A stretch of 64,000 nt of DNA from Halomonas elongata DSM 2581. Its GTDB lineage: Bacteria > Pseudomonadota > Gammaproteobacteria > Pseudomonadales > Halomonadaceae. Of this stretch, positions 44,906-55,922 are shown in pieces. Each line of letters opens with the position of its first letter. Position 1 is the first letter of the stretch. The translations under genes were made by a program, and so were the position numbers. A model generated the notes under the pieces. That model was given only the letters and a program-made list of their open reading frames with translations. It did no database searches and was not told the DNA's origin. The stretch is taken from positions 62,001 to 126,000 of the forward strand of contig NC_014532.2 of the NCBI RefSeq assembly GCF_000196875.2. Reading direction: 5' to 3'.

Positions 44906-45682
44906 ATGAGCAAGTTTGCCGAGGAAGAAGTCCTCAGCGTTCATCACTGGAACGATACGCTGTTCAGCTTCCGTACCACTCGCGAGCGCAGCCTGCGCTT
45001 CAAGAATGGCCAGTTCGTGATGATCGGCCTGGAAGTGGAGGGCAAGCCGCTGATGCGTGCCTACTCCGTCGCCAGTCCCAACTACGAGGATCACCTCGAG
45101 TTCTTCAGCATCAAGGTGCCGGATGGCCCGCTGACGTCTCGGCTCCAGCATCTTCAGGTCGGCGACAAGATCATGGTCAGCCGCAAGCCCACCGGCACGC
45201 TGGTCACCGACGATCTGCTGCCGGGGCGCAACCTTTACCTGCTGTCCACCGGCACGGGGCTGGCGCCTTTCATGAGCTTGATCCAGGATCCCGAGGCCTA
45301 TGAACGCTTCGAGAAGATCGTGCTGGTGCATGGCGTGCGTACCGTCAGCGAGCTTGCCTATGCCGACTTCATCTCCAAGGAGCTGCCGGCACACGAATAT
45401 CTGGGCGAGGAGATCAGCGAGAAGCTCGTCTACTATCCGACGGTGACGCGGGAAGACTTCCACACGACCGGACGCCTTACCGATCACATCCGTACGGGGA
45501 AACTGTTCGAGGACACCGGCCTGCCGACCATCGACCCCAAGCAGGACCGTGCCATGCTCTGCGGCAGCCCGGCGATGCTCGACGAGACCAGCTCGCTGCT
45601 CGACGAACTGGGCTTCAACATCTCGCCGCGCATGGGCGACCCGGGCGACTACGTCATCGAACGGGCCTTCGTCGAGAAGTAA
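44906..45682 (+). CDS. fpr: Ferredoxin--NADP+ reductase
   Basis: 258 residues, bacterial (subclass I) FPR. FAD binding RAYSVASPNYEDHLEFFSI, with the conserved R-x-Y-S; NADP region LLSTGTGLAPFMSLIQD and MLCGSPAML; C-terminal VIERAFVEK without the extra plant-type tyrosine. It passes electrons between NADPH and ferredoxin or flavodoxin in redox stress and Fe-S cluster work. ATG 44906 has TAGGAG upstream. Confidence 0.94.
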   Translation: MSKFAEEEVLSVHHWNDTLFSFRTTRERSLRFKNGQFVMIGLEVEGKPLMRAYSVASPNYEDHLEFFSIKVPDGPLTSRLQHLQVGDKIMVSRKPTGTLVTDDLLPGRNLYLLSTGTGLAPFMSLIQDPEAYERFEKIVLVHGVRTVSELAYADFISKELPAHEYLGEEISEKLVYYPTVTREDFHTTGRLTDHIRTGKLFEDTGLPTIDPKQDRAMLCGSPAMLDETSSLLDELGFNISPRMGDPGDYVIERAFVEK

Positions 45683-45722
45683 GCCACCCGGCTGCGCCGG
45701 GAGCGGTAAGTTCCAATCTATG

Positions 45723-45759
45723 AGAAAACCCCATTTGCAGGTGCCAGATGGGGTTTTCT
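45723..45759. terminator. Bidirectional intrinsic terminator downstream of fpr
   Basis: AGAAAACCCCAT pairs with ATGGGGTTTTCT perfectly over 12 base pairs around a 13-base loop. The A/T-rich lower stem gives U-runs in both directions. It serves fpr on the plus strand and, on the minus strand, whichever gene ends at 45788. Confidence 0.8.
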
Positions 45760-45787
45760 ACGTCCGTCGGTAGGCTGGAATTTGCAC

Positions 45788-45889
45788 TTACGGCGCGTCA
45801 TCGATGAGTTCGATTACTTCAGTGCCGTCACGCTTGAACGTGGTCTCATGCGTTGCTGGTTTGACGCGAGCCTTCGGGGCTGCAACGGC
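45788..45889 (-). pseudogene. 33-codon open remnant in frame after the TRAP binding-protein stop
   Basis: After the TAA of the binding-protein gene the same frame stays open for 33 sense codons before another TAA at 45788. The translated end includes TTFKRDGTEVIELIDD, which reads like genuine protein rather than noise and is followed 28 bases later by a strong terminator. It has no start codon of its own and I do not recognise the source. The simplest reading is the 3' end of an older gene truncated when the TRAP/GH31 block arrived; readthrough of the TAA is less likely. Confidence 0.4.
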
Positions 45890-46885
45890 TTACGCCTGCG
45901 CCTCGATCGCTTCGATCCAGCGCCGGGCACGCGAAGACTGTGAGGCGACCCGATCGCGAATCGGCCGTGTGCGTTCGGCAAATGCGGCCGTGTCGACCTC
46001 TATGAATTCGACCCCCATTTCCTCCTTGGCTGTCGAGACTGCAGCGTCGCTGGCGCTCTGCCATGCCGCCTTCTGGCTCGCCATGGACTCGGCGGCGGCG
46101 AGACGCAGCGCACGTCTATGTGCGCTGGACAGGCTCTGCCAACTCGCCTCAGAGATCACCAGCATGTCGGGAATCCGAGTGTGCTCGTCGAGGGTGAAGA
46201 ACTTGGCAACCTCGCCGTGTCTCGCGGTGACCAACGCTGTAGGGTTGTTCTCCGCGCCGTCGACGACACCCTGCTGAAGTGCTGTATAGAGATCGCCGAA
46301 CGCCAGCGGCGTTGGGCTTGCGCCCATGAGCTCGACCATTTCGATAGCAGTTGGACTCGGCTGCACGCGTATCTTCAGGTTCTTCAGGTCCGCCGGCGAT
46401 TCGATGGGGCGCGTGGCGTAGAAGCCTCTTGCGCCGGAGTCGTAGTAGGTCAGCCCCCGAAAGCCTTTGCCTGCCGTCGCGCCGAGTATGTCGCGACCGA
46501 TATCGCCCTCCAGTACGCGGTAGTAGTGCTCGCCGCTCTCGAAGAGATAGGGAATGTTGAGCAGCGAGAAGATCGGGTCGAACGCTTCCAGTTCGCTGGC
46601 GTTGGTCTTGGCCATGTCGAGAATACCCGCCTGGACCAGTTCGACGGATTCCCGCTGGTTGCCGAGCTGGGCATTGGGATAGATATCGATCGATAGGGTG
46701 CCATCGGTGAGCTCCAGGACACGATCACGCATGACCTGCATGGCCTGATGTACCGAGTGGGCTGTGGTCAGGTTGTGACTGAGTCGTAGAGTGCGAGCCT
46801 CGGCGGCAAACGAGCTGCGAACTCCAAGCCCCGCCAGCAGAAGCGTCCCTGCGCCCCACGTACAGAATCTCCGCCGCGTCGTCAT
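45890..46885 (-). CDS. TRAP transporter substrate-binding protein (DctP family)
   Basis: 331 residues. The signal peptide begins TTRRRFCTWGAGTLLLAGLG, a twin-arginine type motif. The binding fold starts RTLRLSHNLTTAHSVHQAMQVM; the key arginine region that pairs with a substrate carboxylate is NLKIRVQPSPTAIEMVELMGASPTPLAFGDLYTALQQGVVDGAENNPTAL. It is divergent from its two membrane subunits at 47011-48851 with a 125-base promoter gap. The neighbouring glycosidase suggests the cargo is a sugar acid or a glycoside containing one (inference). Confidence 0.9.
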   Translation of the reverse strand: MTTRRRFCTWGAGTLLLAGLGVRSSFAAEARTLRLSHNLTTAHSVHQAMQVMRDRVLELTDGTLSIDIYPNAQLGNQRESVELVQAGILDMAKTNASELEAFDPIFSLLNIPYLFESGEHYYRVLEGDIGRDILGATAGKGFRGLTYYDSGARGFYATRPIESPADLKNLKIRVQPSPTAIEMVELMGASPTPLAFGDLYTALQQGVVDGAENNPTALVTARHGEVAKFFTLDEHTRIPDMLVISEASWQSLSSAHRRALRLAAAESMASQKAAWQSASDAAVSTAKEEMGVEFIEVDTAAFAERTRPIRDRVASQSSRARRWIEAIEAQA

Positions 46886-47010
46886 TGCTCGCCCTTATCA
46901 TCGAAAAGTAATTTAGAGCATCAGGTTTGAAGAGGGGCGTCAAACCGACCTTGGTCGATATTGCAAGCCTGCTATCGGGCTGCGACTCTGGACGTTGAAT
47001 TAAACATCAT

Positions 47011-47556
47011 ATGTCAGACAAGGTGGGAGCGATGCCCAGCGTCCAGCACAGTCGCAGTCTGATAGCCAGATCGCGAGAGGCCGCCAACCGAGTGTTGGCG
47101 ATACTGCTTCTGGTGATTTTTGCCTTGCTCGTGGCGGTGGTCACGGTTCAGGTGCTGAGTCGCTATCTCACCGACTCGCCGACAATCATCACCGATGAGA
47201 TCGCGCGCTTTCTGTTGATATGGCTTGGCCTGCTGGGAGCGGCTTACGCTTCCGGCGCGATGCGTCACCTGGCGATCGACTTTCTCCCCGAGCGACTGCC
47301 GGATATCGCCCGCCGATGGCTCAAGATTGCGCTTCAGGCGATTATTCTTCTGTTTGCCGGCTACGTCATGATGTTCGGCGGCGGGGAGTTGGTTCGCCAA
47401 ACGCTCGCCAACGGTCAGACGACGCCGATGCTCGGCATCGCCATGGGTTGGGTCTATATAGCGCTGCCGCTGTCGGGAGCGTTCATCGCCTTCTTTTCCC
47501 TACTCGAGATCGTGGCGCTCGCTCGTGCGCCCCACCCGTCGGGAGACGATGTATGA
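47011..47556 (+). CDS. TRAP transporter small permease (DctQ)
   Basis: 181 residues with four helices; ANRVLAILLLVIFALLVAVVTVQVLSRY and FLLIWLGLLGAAYASGAMRHLAIDFL are typical of DctQ. The ATG at 47011 lacks a clear ribosome site; ATG 47032, with GGGAG just upstream, would drop seven residues. It pairs with the large permease, whose start overlaps its stop (ATGA). Inner membrane. Confidence 0.88.
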   Translation: MSDKVGAMPSVQHSRSLIARSREAANRVLAILLLVIFALLVAVVTVQVLSRYLTDSPTIITDEIARFLLIWLGLLGAAYASGAMRHLAIDFLPERLPDIARRWLKIALQAIILLFAGYVMMFGGGELVRQTLANGQTTPMLGIAMGWVYIALPLSGAFIAFFSLLEIVALARAPHPSGDDV

Positions 47557-48851
47557 CACTGATCGACAGCGCCGTTCTGTTCGGCACGTTCTTCCTGCTT
47601 CTCGCGCTTGGCCTGCCCATCGTCTTCGCTATCGGTATCGCCTCGCTCGTCTCGATCGCGACCAGCTTCGCCCTGCATGACGCCGCCCTCATTGTCTCCC
47701 AGCGGATGCTGAGCGGGCTCGACAGCTTCACCCTGCTGGCGATTGCTTTCTTCATTCTCGCGGGCGCGTTGATGAACCGCGGCGGCATCGCCATTCGCCT
47801 GATAGACCTGGCGCGCTTGATCGTCGGGCGACTGCCCGGGAGTCTTGCCCACTGCAATGTGGTGGCGAACATGCTGTTCGGCGCGATCTCCGGCTCCGCC
47901 GTTGCCTCGTGCGCGGCGGTAGGGAGCGTCATGACGCCGCTTCAGAGGAGCGAGGGCTACGATCCGGGTTACGCCGCCGCAGTCAACATCGCGTCGAGCC
48001 CGGCGGGACTGCTGATTCCACCGAGCTCGACTTTCATCGTCTACTCGCTCGTCTCCGGCGGCACTTCCATCGCCGCGCTCTTCCTTGCGGGCTACTTGCC
48101 GGGACTGATGATGGGGCTCGGGCTCATGCTCGTTGCTGGGATCATCGCCAAGCGGCGGGGCTATAGCGCGGATGTGGCGGAGCGCCAGCCGATCTTGCCC
48201 ACGCTGCTCCACGCCCTGCCTTCGGTTCTGCTGATGGTGATCGTCATCGGCGGCATCGTTGCCGGTGTCTTCACTGCCACGGAAGCCTCGGCGATCGCGG
48301 TGATCTATACCCTGATTCTCACCATGGCGATCTACCGCACAATCACTTTCAGGGCGCTCCCGGCGATCGTGCTGGAAGCGGCGATGACCACCGCCATCGT
48401 GCTGCCGCTCATCTCGGTTTCCGGCGCGATGTCGTGGGCGATGTCGCTGGAGAGCATCCCGCAACAGATTTCTGCAGCGCTGCTCTCGCTCTCCGATAAT
48501 CCGCTGGTCATCCTCCTGCTGATCAACCTGATCCTGCTCGCGATCGGCATGTTCATGGACATCACGCCGGCACTGCTGATCTTCACGCCGATCTTTCTGC
48601 CCATCGTCACGCAGTTCGGCATGGATCCGGTTCACTTCGGTGTGCTGATGGCGTTCAATCTCTGTATCGGCATCTGTACCCCGCCAGTGGGTAGTGCGCT
48701 TTTTGTCGGCAGTTCCATCGCCGGCGTTTCCATCGGCAGAGTGGGGGTGCCACTGTTGCCGATGTTCGTCGTGCTCTTTGCGATGCTGATGGCGATCACC
48801 TACCTGCCCCAGATCAGTCTCTTTCTTCCCAATCTGCTGCTCGGCGATTGA
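47553..48851 (+). CDS. TRAP transporter large permease (DctM)
   Basis: 432 residues from ATG 47553, overlapping the dctQ stop by four bases. About 12 helices; landmarks are LGLPIVFAIGIASLV, SGSAVASCAAVGSVMTPLQRSEGYDPGYAAAVN, IPPSSTFIVYSLVSGG, GMFMDITPALLIFTPIFLPI and GICTPPVGSALFVG. Together with DctQ and the divergent binding protein it forms a complete Na+-coupled importer. The next gene, a glycosidase, starts 23 bases after the stop in the same direction, so the four genes form one module. Confidence 0.92.
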   Translation: MTLIDSAVLFGTFFLLLALGLPIVFAIGIASLVSIATSFALHDAALIVSQRMLSGLDSFTLLAIAFFILAGALMNRGGIAIRLIDLARLIVGRLPGSLAHCNVVANMLFGAISGSAVASCAAVGSVMTPLQRSEGYDPGYAAAVNIASSPAGLLIPPSSTFIVYSLVSGGTSIAALFLAGYLPGLMMGLGLMLVAGIIAKRRGYSADVAERQPILPTLLHALPSVLLMVIVIGGIVAGVFTATEASAIAVIYTLILTMAIYRTITFRALPAIVLEAAMTTAIVLPLISVSGAMSWAMSLESIPQQISAALLSLSDNPLVILLLINLILLAIGMFMDITPALLIFTPIFLPIVTQFGMDPVHFGVLMAFNLCIGICTPPVGSALFVGSSIAGVSIGRVGVPLLPMFVVLFAMLMAITYLPQISLFLPNLLLGD

Positions 48852-48874
48852 GTCGCCCCAACACCGAGGTCTGC

Positions 48875-51244
48875 ATGCGTTTTCTCTCCGATTGGTCGCT
48901 GGAAGCGGTCGACACTGACCGGCTCGTACTGAATGCTGGCGACCGGAAAGTCGTCGTCTTCGTGTTCGGCGAGACGCTCTTTCGTATCTTTGTTCACCGT
49001 CACGATACGCCTCGCCCCACGCGGACCTGGTCGATCGACCCTGACGGTACGCTCGCCTGGGAAGGACGCGAGCGCCTCTCGGGCGAGGGCTTCACGCCGC
49101 CGGCGTGGCGTCTGACGGAGCATGAGGACGGCATCAGTGTGGAGAGCGAGCGCCTGAAGCTCGTCATCGCTCGGCCGTTCAAGCTGACCTGGTACGCGCG
49201 AACCGACGGCGAGTGGACACCGATCGCCGAGGATCGCCCCACCGGCGGCGTGGCGGTGGCGCGGCGCGGTAACGGTGTCGAGCACTATCTGAGACGCTAT
49301 GACGACGAGCGCTATTACGGGCTCGGCGAGAAGAGCGGCGATCTGGAGCGCTCGGGGCGGCGCTTTGAAATGCGCACCCTCGACGCCATGGGGTATCGCG
49401 CCGAGACTACTGACCCGCTCTACAAGCACGTGCCGTTTACCATTACCCGGCGTAGTGACGGCCTCGCCTACGGGCTCTTCTACGACAACCTTGCCACTTC
49501 GCGGATCGATCTCGGTAACGAACTCGACAACTACCATGCGCCCTACCGCGCGTTTCGTGCCGAGGATGGCGATCTCGATCTCTGGTTTCTGCTCGGCGAG
49601 CGCGTGCTGGACGTGGTCAAGGAATTCACCCGGCTCACCGGTGGCGTTGCCTTCGGACCGAAGTGGTCATTCGGCTACTCCGGCTCGACGATGCACTATA
49701 CCGATGCTCCCAACGCACAAGAGCGACTCGGGGAGTTCATCGCGCTCTGCAGAGAACACGATATTCCGTGTGACTCTTTCCAGCTCTCCTCGGGTTACTC
49801 CTCCATCGGCGACAAGCGCTACGTATTCACCTGGAACCGCGACAAGGTTCCCGACCCAGCAGCGATGGTGAGGACGTTTCGCGAGGCGGGCATGCACCTG
49901 ATCGCCAACATCAAGCCGTGTCTTCTCACCGATCATCCAGCGTACGGCGATGCGGCCGAGAAGCGACTCTTTGTCACCGATTCCGACACCGGCGATGCGG
50001 AAGTGTCGCCGTTCTGGGATGCCAACGGTTCGCACTTGGATTTCACCCGACAGGCGACGGTCGACTGGTGGAAGGGCAACGTGGACGAAAAACTCCTCGC
50101 GCTCGGCATCGACAGCACCTGGAACGACAACAACGAGTTCGAGATCGAGGATCGCGAAGCACGACTCGACGGCTTTGGTGACCCGCTGCCGGCTTCGGTG
50201 GCCAAGCCCGTGCTTTCACTGTTGATGGTGAGAGCCTCACAGGAAGCGCAGATCGCACACGCCCCCTCGCGCCGGCCATTTCTGATTACTCGCTCCGGCG
50301 GGCCGGGGCTTCAGCGCTACGCGCAGACCTGGTCCGGCGACAACCGCACCGAATGGCCGACGCTTCGCTACAACCAGCGCATGGGACTCGGACTTGCGCT
50401 GAGCGGTATCTCCAACGTCGGCCATGACGTAGGAGGGTTCTCCGGCCCGCGCCCCGACCCCGAGCTCTTCGTGCGTTGGGTACAGAATGGCGTCATGCAT
50501 CCACGCTTCACTATCCACTCCTGGAACGACGACGGGACGGTCAACGAGCCCTGGATGTACCCCGAGGTGCTCGACGCCGTTCGCGATGCGATCCGCCTGC
50601 GCTACCGGCTGCTGCCCTATCTCTACACCGTGGCGTGGCGCGCCCACGCTGAACTCGAGCCGATGATCCGCCCCACCTTTCTCGATCACGAGGACGATCC
50701 AGCGACTTTCGAGGAAAACGACGAGTTCCTGCTCGGCGAGGAGCTTCTGGTGGCGACGGTGGTGGAGCCGGGTGCACGAACGCGGCAACTGCACCTGCCG
50801 GACAATGGTTGCGGCTGGTATGCCTTCGAAGGGGGAGCCTGGCTGGCAGGCGGGCGCCAACTCGTCGTTGACGCACCGCTCGAGCATTTGCCGCTATTCG
50901 TGCGGGCCGGCGGGATCGTTGCCACCTCCGACCGGCTTGCCCACGTCGATCCGGCACAGGATGACGTACGGGCGCTTCGGGTCTATCCGTTCGTGGAAAG
51001 CGGGTCGCGCACGGTGCTTCTCTTCGACGACGACGGCGAGAGCACGCTGGGTGAAGGCGGGGGAACGCTCGTTACGCACGTCACGCTCAGTTGCGACGCC
51101 AACGCGATTCGACTCGACTGGCAGCATGAGGGGGACTACCGACCCGCCTACCAGGGTTTTCGTATAGAGCTTCCCACCGGCGACTCTCGGCCGCTGTACG
51201 TCAATGGCTGCAAGGTTGCGCCGGGGGAGAGCTGCCCACTCTGA
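48875..51244 (+). CDS. GH31 family alpha-glycosidase
   Basis: 789 residues from ATG 48875, which has GAGGT five bases upstream; TTG 48848 overlapping the dctM stop is a weaker choice. The barrel begins near FGPKWSFGYSGSTMHYTD. The nucleophile motif is STWNDNNEFEI, equivalent to the WxDMNE of alpha-glucosidases, and the acid/base lies in WSGDNRTEW. The sequence lacks a signal peptide, so it acts in the cytosol on an imported substrate. The motif argues for alpha-glucosidase or alpha-xylosidase rather than sulfoquinovosidase. Substrate not determined. Confidence 0.88.
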   Translation: MRFLSDWSLEAVDTDRLVLNAGDRKVVVFVFGETLFRIFVHRHDTPRPTRTWSIDPDGTLAWEGRERLSGEGFTPPAWRLTEHEDGISVESERLKLVIARPFKLTWYARTDGEWTPIAEDRPTGGVAVARRGNGVEHYLRRYDDERYYGLGEKSGDLERSGRRFEMRTLDAMGYRAETTDPLYKHVPFTITRRSDGLAYGLFYDNLATSRIDLGNELDNYHAPYRAFRAEDGDLDLWFLLGERVLDVVKEFTRLTGGVAFGPKWSFGYSGSTMHYTDAPNAQERLGEFIALCREHDIPCDSFQLSSGYSSIGDKRYVFTWNRDKVPDPAAMVRTFREAGMHLIANIKPCLLTDHPAYGDAAEKRLFVTDSDTGDAEVSPFWDANGSHLDFTRQATVDWWKGNVDEKLLALGIDSTWNDNNEFEIEDREARLDGFGDPLPASVAKPVLSLLMVRASQEAQIAHAPSRRPFLITRSGGPGLQRYAQTWSGDNRTEWPTLRYNQRMGLGLALSGISNVGHDVGGFSGPRPDPELFVRWVQNGVMHPRFTIHSWNDDGTVNEPWMYPEVLDAVRDAIRLRYRLLPYLYTVAWRAHAELEPMIRPTFLDHEDDPATFEENDEFLLGEELLVATVVEPGARTRQLHLPDNGCGWYAFEGGAWLAGGRQLVVDAPLEHLPLFVRAGGIVATSDRLAHVDPAQDDVRALRVYPFVESGSRTVLLFDDDGESTLGEGGGTLVTHVTLSCDANAIRLDWQHEGDYRPAYQGFRIELPTGDSRPLYVNGCKVAPGESCPL

Positions 51245-51262
51245 GTTCTGGTAGTGCGCCGG

Positions 51263-51300
51263 AAGAGGGAAGAAACCCTTTTGAGCCTGGCTTCCCTCTT
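51263..51300. terminator. Bidirectional terminator between the GH31 gene and PII
   Basis: AAGAGGGAAG pairs with CTTCCCTCTT across an 18-base loop, with an extra T after the stem on the plus strand. It lies between convergent genes, 18 bases after the glycosidase stop and 9 bases beyond the PII stop. Confidence 0.6.
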
Positions 51301-51308
51301 TCCTGAGA

Positions 51309-51704
<396 letters not shown>

Positions 51705-51740
51705 TCATTGTGACAGAGCATACACCCGCAGCGAATAGAA

Positions 51741-51767
51741 TAAAAAAAGCCCCCTTGCGGGGGCCAA
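51741..51767 (-). terminator. Intrinsic terminator of the glnK-amtB operon
   Basis: On the minus strand GGCCCCCGCAAGGGGGCTTTTTTT forms a classic short GC-rich hairpin with a seven-U tail, 36 bases after the amtB stop. It separates amtB from the second PII gene. Confidence 0.88.
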
Positions 51768-51802
51768 GCAGGAGCACGCCAGCTCACTCGGGACACATCG
51801 CC

Positions 51803-53044
<1,242 letters not shown>

Positions 53045-53089
53045 GACGAATGTCTCCGTATCGGGAACAGGCAGGAAGGCGGTCGGCGA

Positions 53090-53530
<441 letters not shown>

Positions 53531-53720
53531 TCATGAACCTGTGACTAGCGCGAGGTATCGCTGAGCAAGGAAAGTGCAATGCGGGGCCGGCTCATGCACA
53601 GGATTGGTGCCGGGGTGGCGGCGCCATGCCCCACAAGGTGGCAGGCATAAGGAATGCGGCGAGGAGCCGCCTTGCGTATCCTGTCGGTAGGTTTTCCACA
53701 ATACGTTCAGGAGAGTCAGC

Positions 53721-54062
53721 ATGGTCAGCCAGGACCGCATCAGCCGCTTGGCCCAGCAGATCGGGGAGCGCCTGCAGGGGGCTTCCCAGGCCCCGGAAGA
53801 TGTGCAGAAAGGGGTGCAGCAGGTGGTGAAGGGCGCCTTCGACCGCCTCGAGCTCGTCTCGCGGGAGGATTTCGACATCCTCATGGATGTCCTGCAGCGC
53901 ACACGCGGGCGGGTCGAAGCCCTCGAGAAACAGGTCGCCGCCCTGGAAGAGGCCCTGGACGCTTCCGCCGCCGCCGATGAAGATGCCGAAGAAGTCCGGG
54001 AAGCCGAGGTGGGCAGCGACTCCCCCGAGGAAGACGCCGGCGCCGGAGAGACCGGACGGTGA
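53721..54062 (+). CDS. ubiK: Ubiquinone biosynthesis accessory factor UbiK (YqiC)
   Basis: 113 residues from ATG 53721 with AGGAGAG upstream. DRISRLAQQIGERL, then LVSREDFDILMDVLQRTRGRVEALEKQVAALEEAL, the coiled-coil hairpin of the BMFP family. UbiK works with UbiJ in the Ubi complex. The acidic tail (DEDAEEVREAEVGSDSPEED) is longer than in E. coli, in line with a halophile. Its gap to comM is 92 bases. Confidence 0.9.
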   Translation: MVSQDRISRLAQQIGERLQGASQAPEDVQKGVQQVVKGAFDRLELVSREDFDILMDVLQRTRGRVEALEKQVAALEEALDASAAADEDAEEVREAEVGSDSPEEDAGAGETGR

Positions 54063-54154
54063 AATCCCGGGCGCGCTCCGTGTCACTGGTCTAGCCTGAA
54101 AAAGCGAGACAAGGAAGTCTCTCCAAGAAGGTACAGTGGCGCGAGGGAACGCCT

Positions 54155-55660
54155 ATGACGCTGGCGATCATTCGCACCCGGGCGGGCCTCGGCCTGGAGG
54201 CGCCCGAGGTGCTTGTCGAGGTACACCTGACCAACGGCCTGCCTGGCATCACGCTGGTCGGGCTGCCCGAAACCGCCGTCAAGGAAAGCCGGGAGAGGGT
54301 GCGCAGCGCCCTGGTCAATGCCGGTTTCGAATTTCCGCTGCGGCGTATCACCCTGAATCTGGCGCCCGCCGATCTTCCCAAGGACGGCGGGCGCTTTGAT
54401 CTCCCCATCGCACTGGGCCTGCTGGTCGCTTCCGGACAGATTCCGCCCGAGGCCCTGGCCGAGGTGGAGTGTGTGGGCGAACTGGCGTTGGACGGCGGCC
54501 TGCGCCCGGCGAGCGGGGTGCTACCGCTGGCCATGGCCACGCGGCAAGCGGGGCGGCGCTTGATCGTGCCCCGAGCCAACGCCGACGAAGCGGCCCTGGC
54601 CGGTGATCTCGAGGTTCTGCCCGCCGAGCATCTGCTGGAGGTGGTGGCCCATCTTCTCGGGCAGGAAACCATTGCCGCCCATCGGCTACAGGCGCCGCCA
54701 CGTCGCGATACCTCGGAGCCGGATTTACGCGAGGTGAGAGGGCAGCACCAGGCGCGTCGTGCCCTGGAAGTCGCGGCGGCGGGAGGCCACAACCTGTTGT
54801 TCGCCGGCCCGCCCGGCACCGGCAAGACCATGCTGGCCAGTCGTCTGCCCGGCATCCTGCCGCCGCTCGGCGAGGACGAGGCCCTGGAGGTCGCGGCGGT
54901 ACGTTCGGTCAGTGGATTGCCGCTGGCCGAGCAGTGGGGACGTCGCCCCTTTCGAGCCCCACATCACACTGCGAGTGCCGTAGCTCTGGTCGGCGGCGGC
55001 TCGCGTCCCAAGCCGGGGGAGATCTCCCTGGCGCACCACGGCGTACTGTTTCTCGACGAACTGCCGGAGTTCTCGCGGCAGGTTCTGGAAGTGATGCGCG
55101 AGCCCATGGAATCCGGACAGATCCACATTGCCCGCGCCAACCACGAGCGTCGTTATCCGGCGCGTTTCCAACTGGTGGCGGCCATGAATCCCTGCCCCTG
55201 CGGTCATCTTGGCGACCCGCGCCAGGCCTGTCACTGCACGGCCGCCCAGATTCAGCGCTATCAGGCGCGACTGTCAGGCCCCTTGCTGGATCGCATCGAC
55301 CTGCAGGTGGAAGTGCCAGCCCTGCCAGCAGAGCAATTGACCTCGCGGGAGTCGGGAGAGGATTCGGCGACGGTACGCGAACGGGTTTTGGCGGCGCGTG
55401 AGCGCCAATGGTCGAGAGGAGCGCTCAACGCCTACCTGGCAGGCCCCGATCTGGAAGCTGCTTGCGCGCTGGGTGCCGATGACCGTGCCTGGCTCGCCGA
55501 AGTGCTGGAGCGACTGCAGCTTTCGGCACGAGCCTTCCATCGCGTGCTCCGGGTGGCCCTGACCCTCGCCGACCTGGCCGGTGCCCCCAGGCCGACCCGC
55601 GAACATCTGATCGAGGCCATCGGTTATCGCCAGCTCGACCGCTTGCTCAAGGGCGGCTGA
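54155..55660 (+). CDS. comM: ComM/YifB-like AAA+ ATPase (Mg chelatase-like)
   Basis: 501 residues. The N-terminal Lon-like domain (PEVLVEVHLTNGLPGITLVGLPETAVKESRERVRSAL) is followed by the Mg-chelatase AAA domain: Walker A LLFAGPPGTGKTMLASRLPGIL, Walker B GVLFLDELPEFSRQVLEVMREP, and MNPCPCGHLGDPRQACHCT. The C-terminal helical domain ends GAPRPTREHLIEAIGYRQLDRLL. ComM is a branch-migration helicase for natural transformation. comM is a known insertion site for islands in other bacteria; here it is intact and the CRISPR-Cas locus starts 262 bases downstream. Confidence 0.93.
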   Translation: MTLAIIRTRAGLGLEAPEVLVEVHLTNGLPGITLVGLPETAVKESRERVRSALVNAGFEFPLRRITLNLAPADLPKDGGRFDLPIALGLLVASGQIPPEALAEVECVGELALDGGLRPASGVLPLAMATRQAGRRLIVPRANADEAALAGDLEVLPAEHLLEVVAHLLGQETIAAHRLQAPPRRDTSEPDLREVRGQHQARRALEVAAAGGHNLLFAGPPGTGKTMLASRLPGILPPLGEDEALEVAAVRSVSGLPLAEQWGRRPFRAPHHTASAVALVGGGSRPKPGEISLAHHGVLFLDELPEFSRQVLEVMREPMESGQIHIARANHERRYPARFQLVAAMNPCPCGHLGDPRQACHCTAAQIQRYQARLSGPLLDRIDLQVEVPALPAEQLTSRESGEDSATVRERVLAARERQWSRGALNAYLAGPDLEAACALGADDRAWLAEVLERLQLSARAFHRVLRVALTLADLAGAPRPTREHLIEAIGYRQLDRLLKGG

Positions 55661-55710
55661 AGCGACTGACGCCCTGACTGTCGCAAGAATTCGGCAGGTG
55701 TCGTTACTCA

Positions 55711-55829
55711 TCAACCCGGCCTCGGGTGAAGAAAGCCTGGCAACCGGGAACCGGCTGCAGGCCAGGATCCCGGTAGCGCTGTACTGGTTTCGACCCGGAT
55801 AGCATTGTCCCGACTCGAGGCCGGGTTGA
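55711..55829. repeat. 119-base inverted-repeat element between comM and cas1
   Basis: TCAACCCGGCCTCG at 55711-55724 is matched exactly by its reverse complement at 55816-55829. Nested inside, ACCGGGA at 55743-55749 pairs with TCCCGGT at 55768-55774. The whole 119 bases could fold into one branched hairpin. I see no flanking target duplication and no transposase. It could be a small mobile hairpin element, an mRNA end structure of comM, or an island boundary. Confidence 0.5.
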
Positions 55830-55922
55830 AGAGTGTCGTGGATGAATGTCCAGAGGTGGCGGGTAGAAAGGGGGCGTGCTTGGATAGGGGATCAATGGGG
55901 CAGTAAAGAGGGCAGTGGCAAC

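Noticed and set aside
55873..55888. Possible second target of the pseudo-spacer upstream of cas1 (CC then TATC... on the minus strand).
   Set aside because: Only positions 1-4 and 9-13 match; seed positions 5, 7 and 8 fail, so a Cascade guide would probably not bind. Kept only as a lead for autoregulation of cas1.
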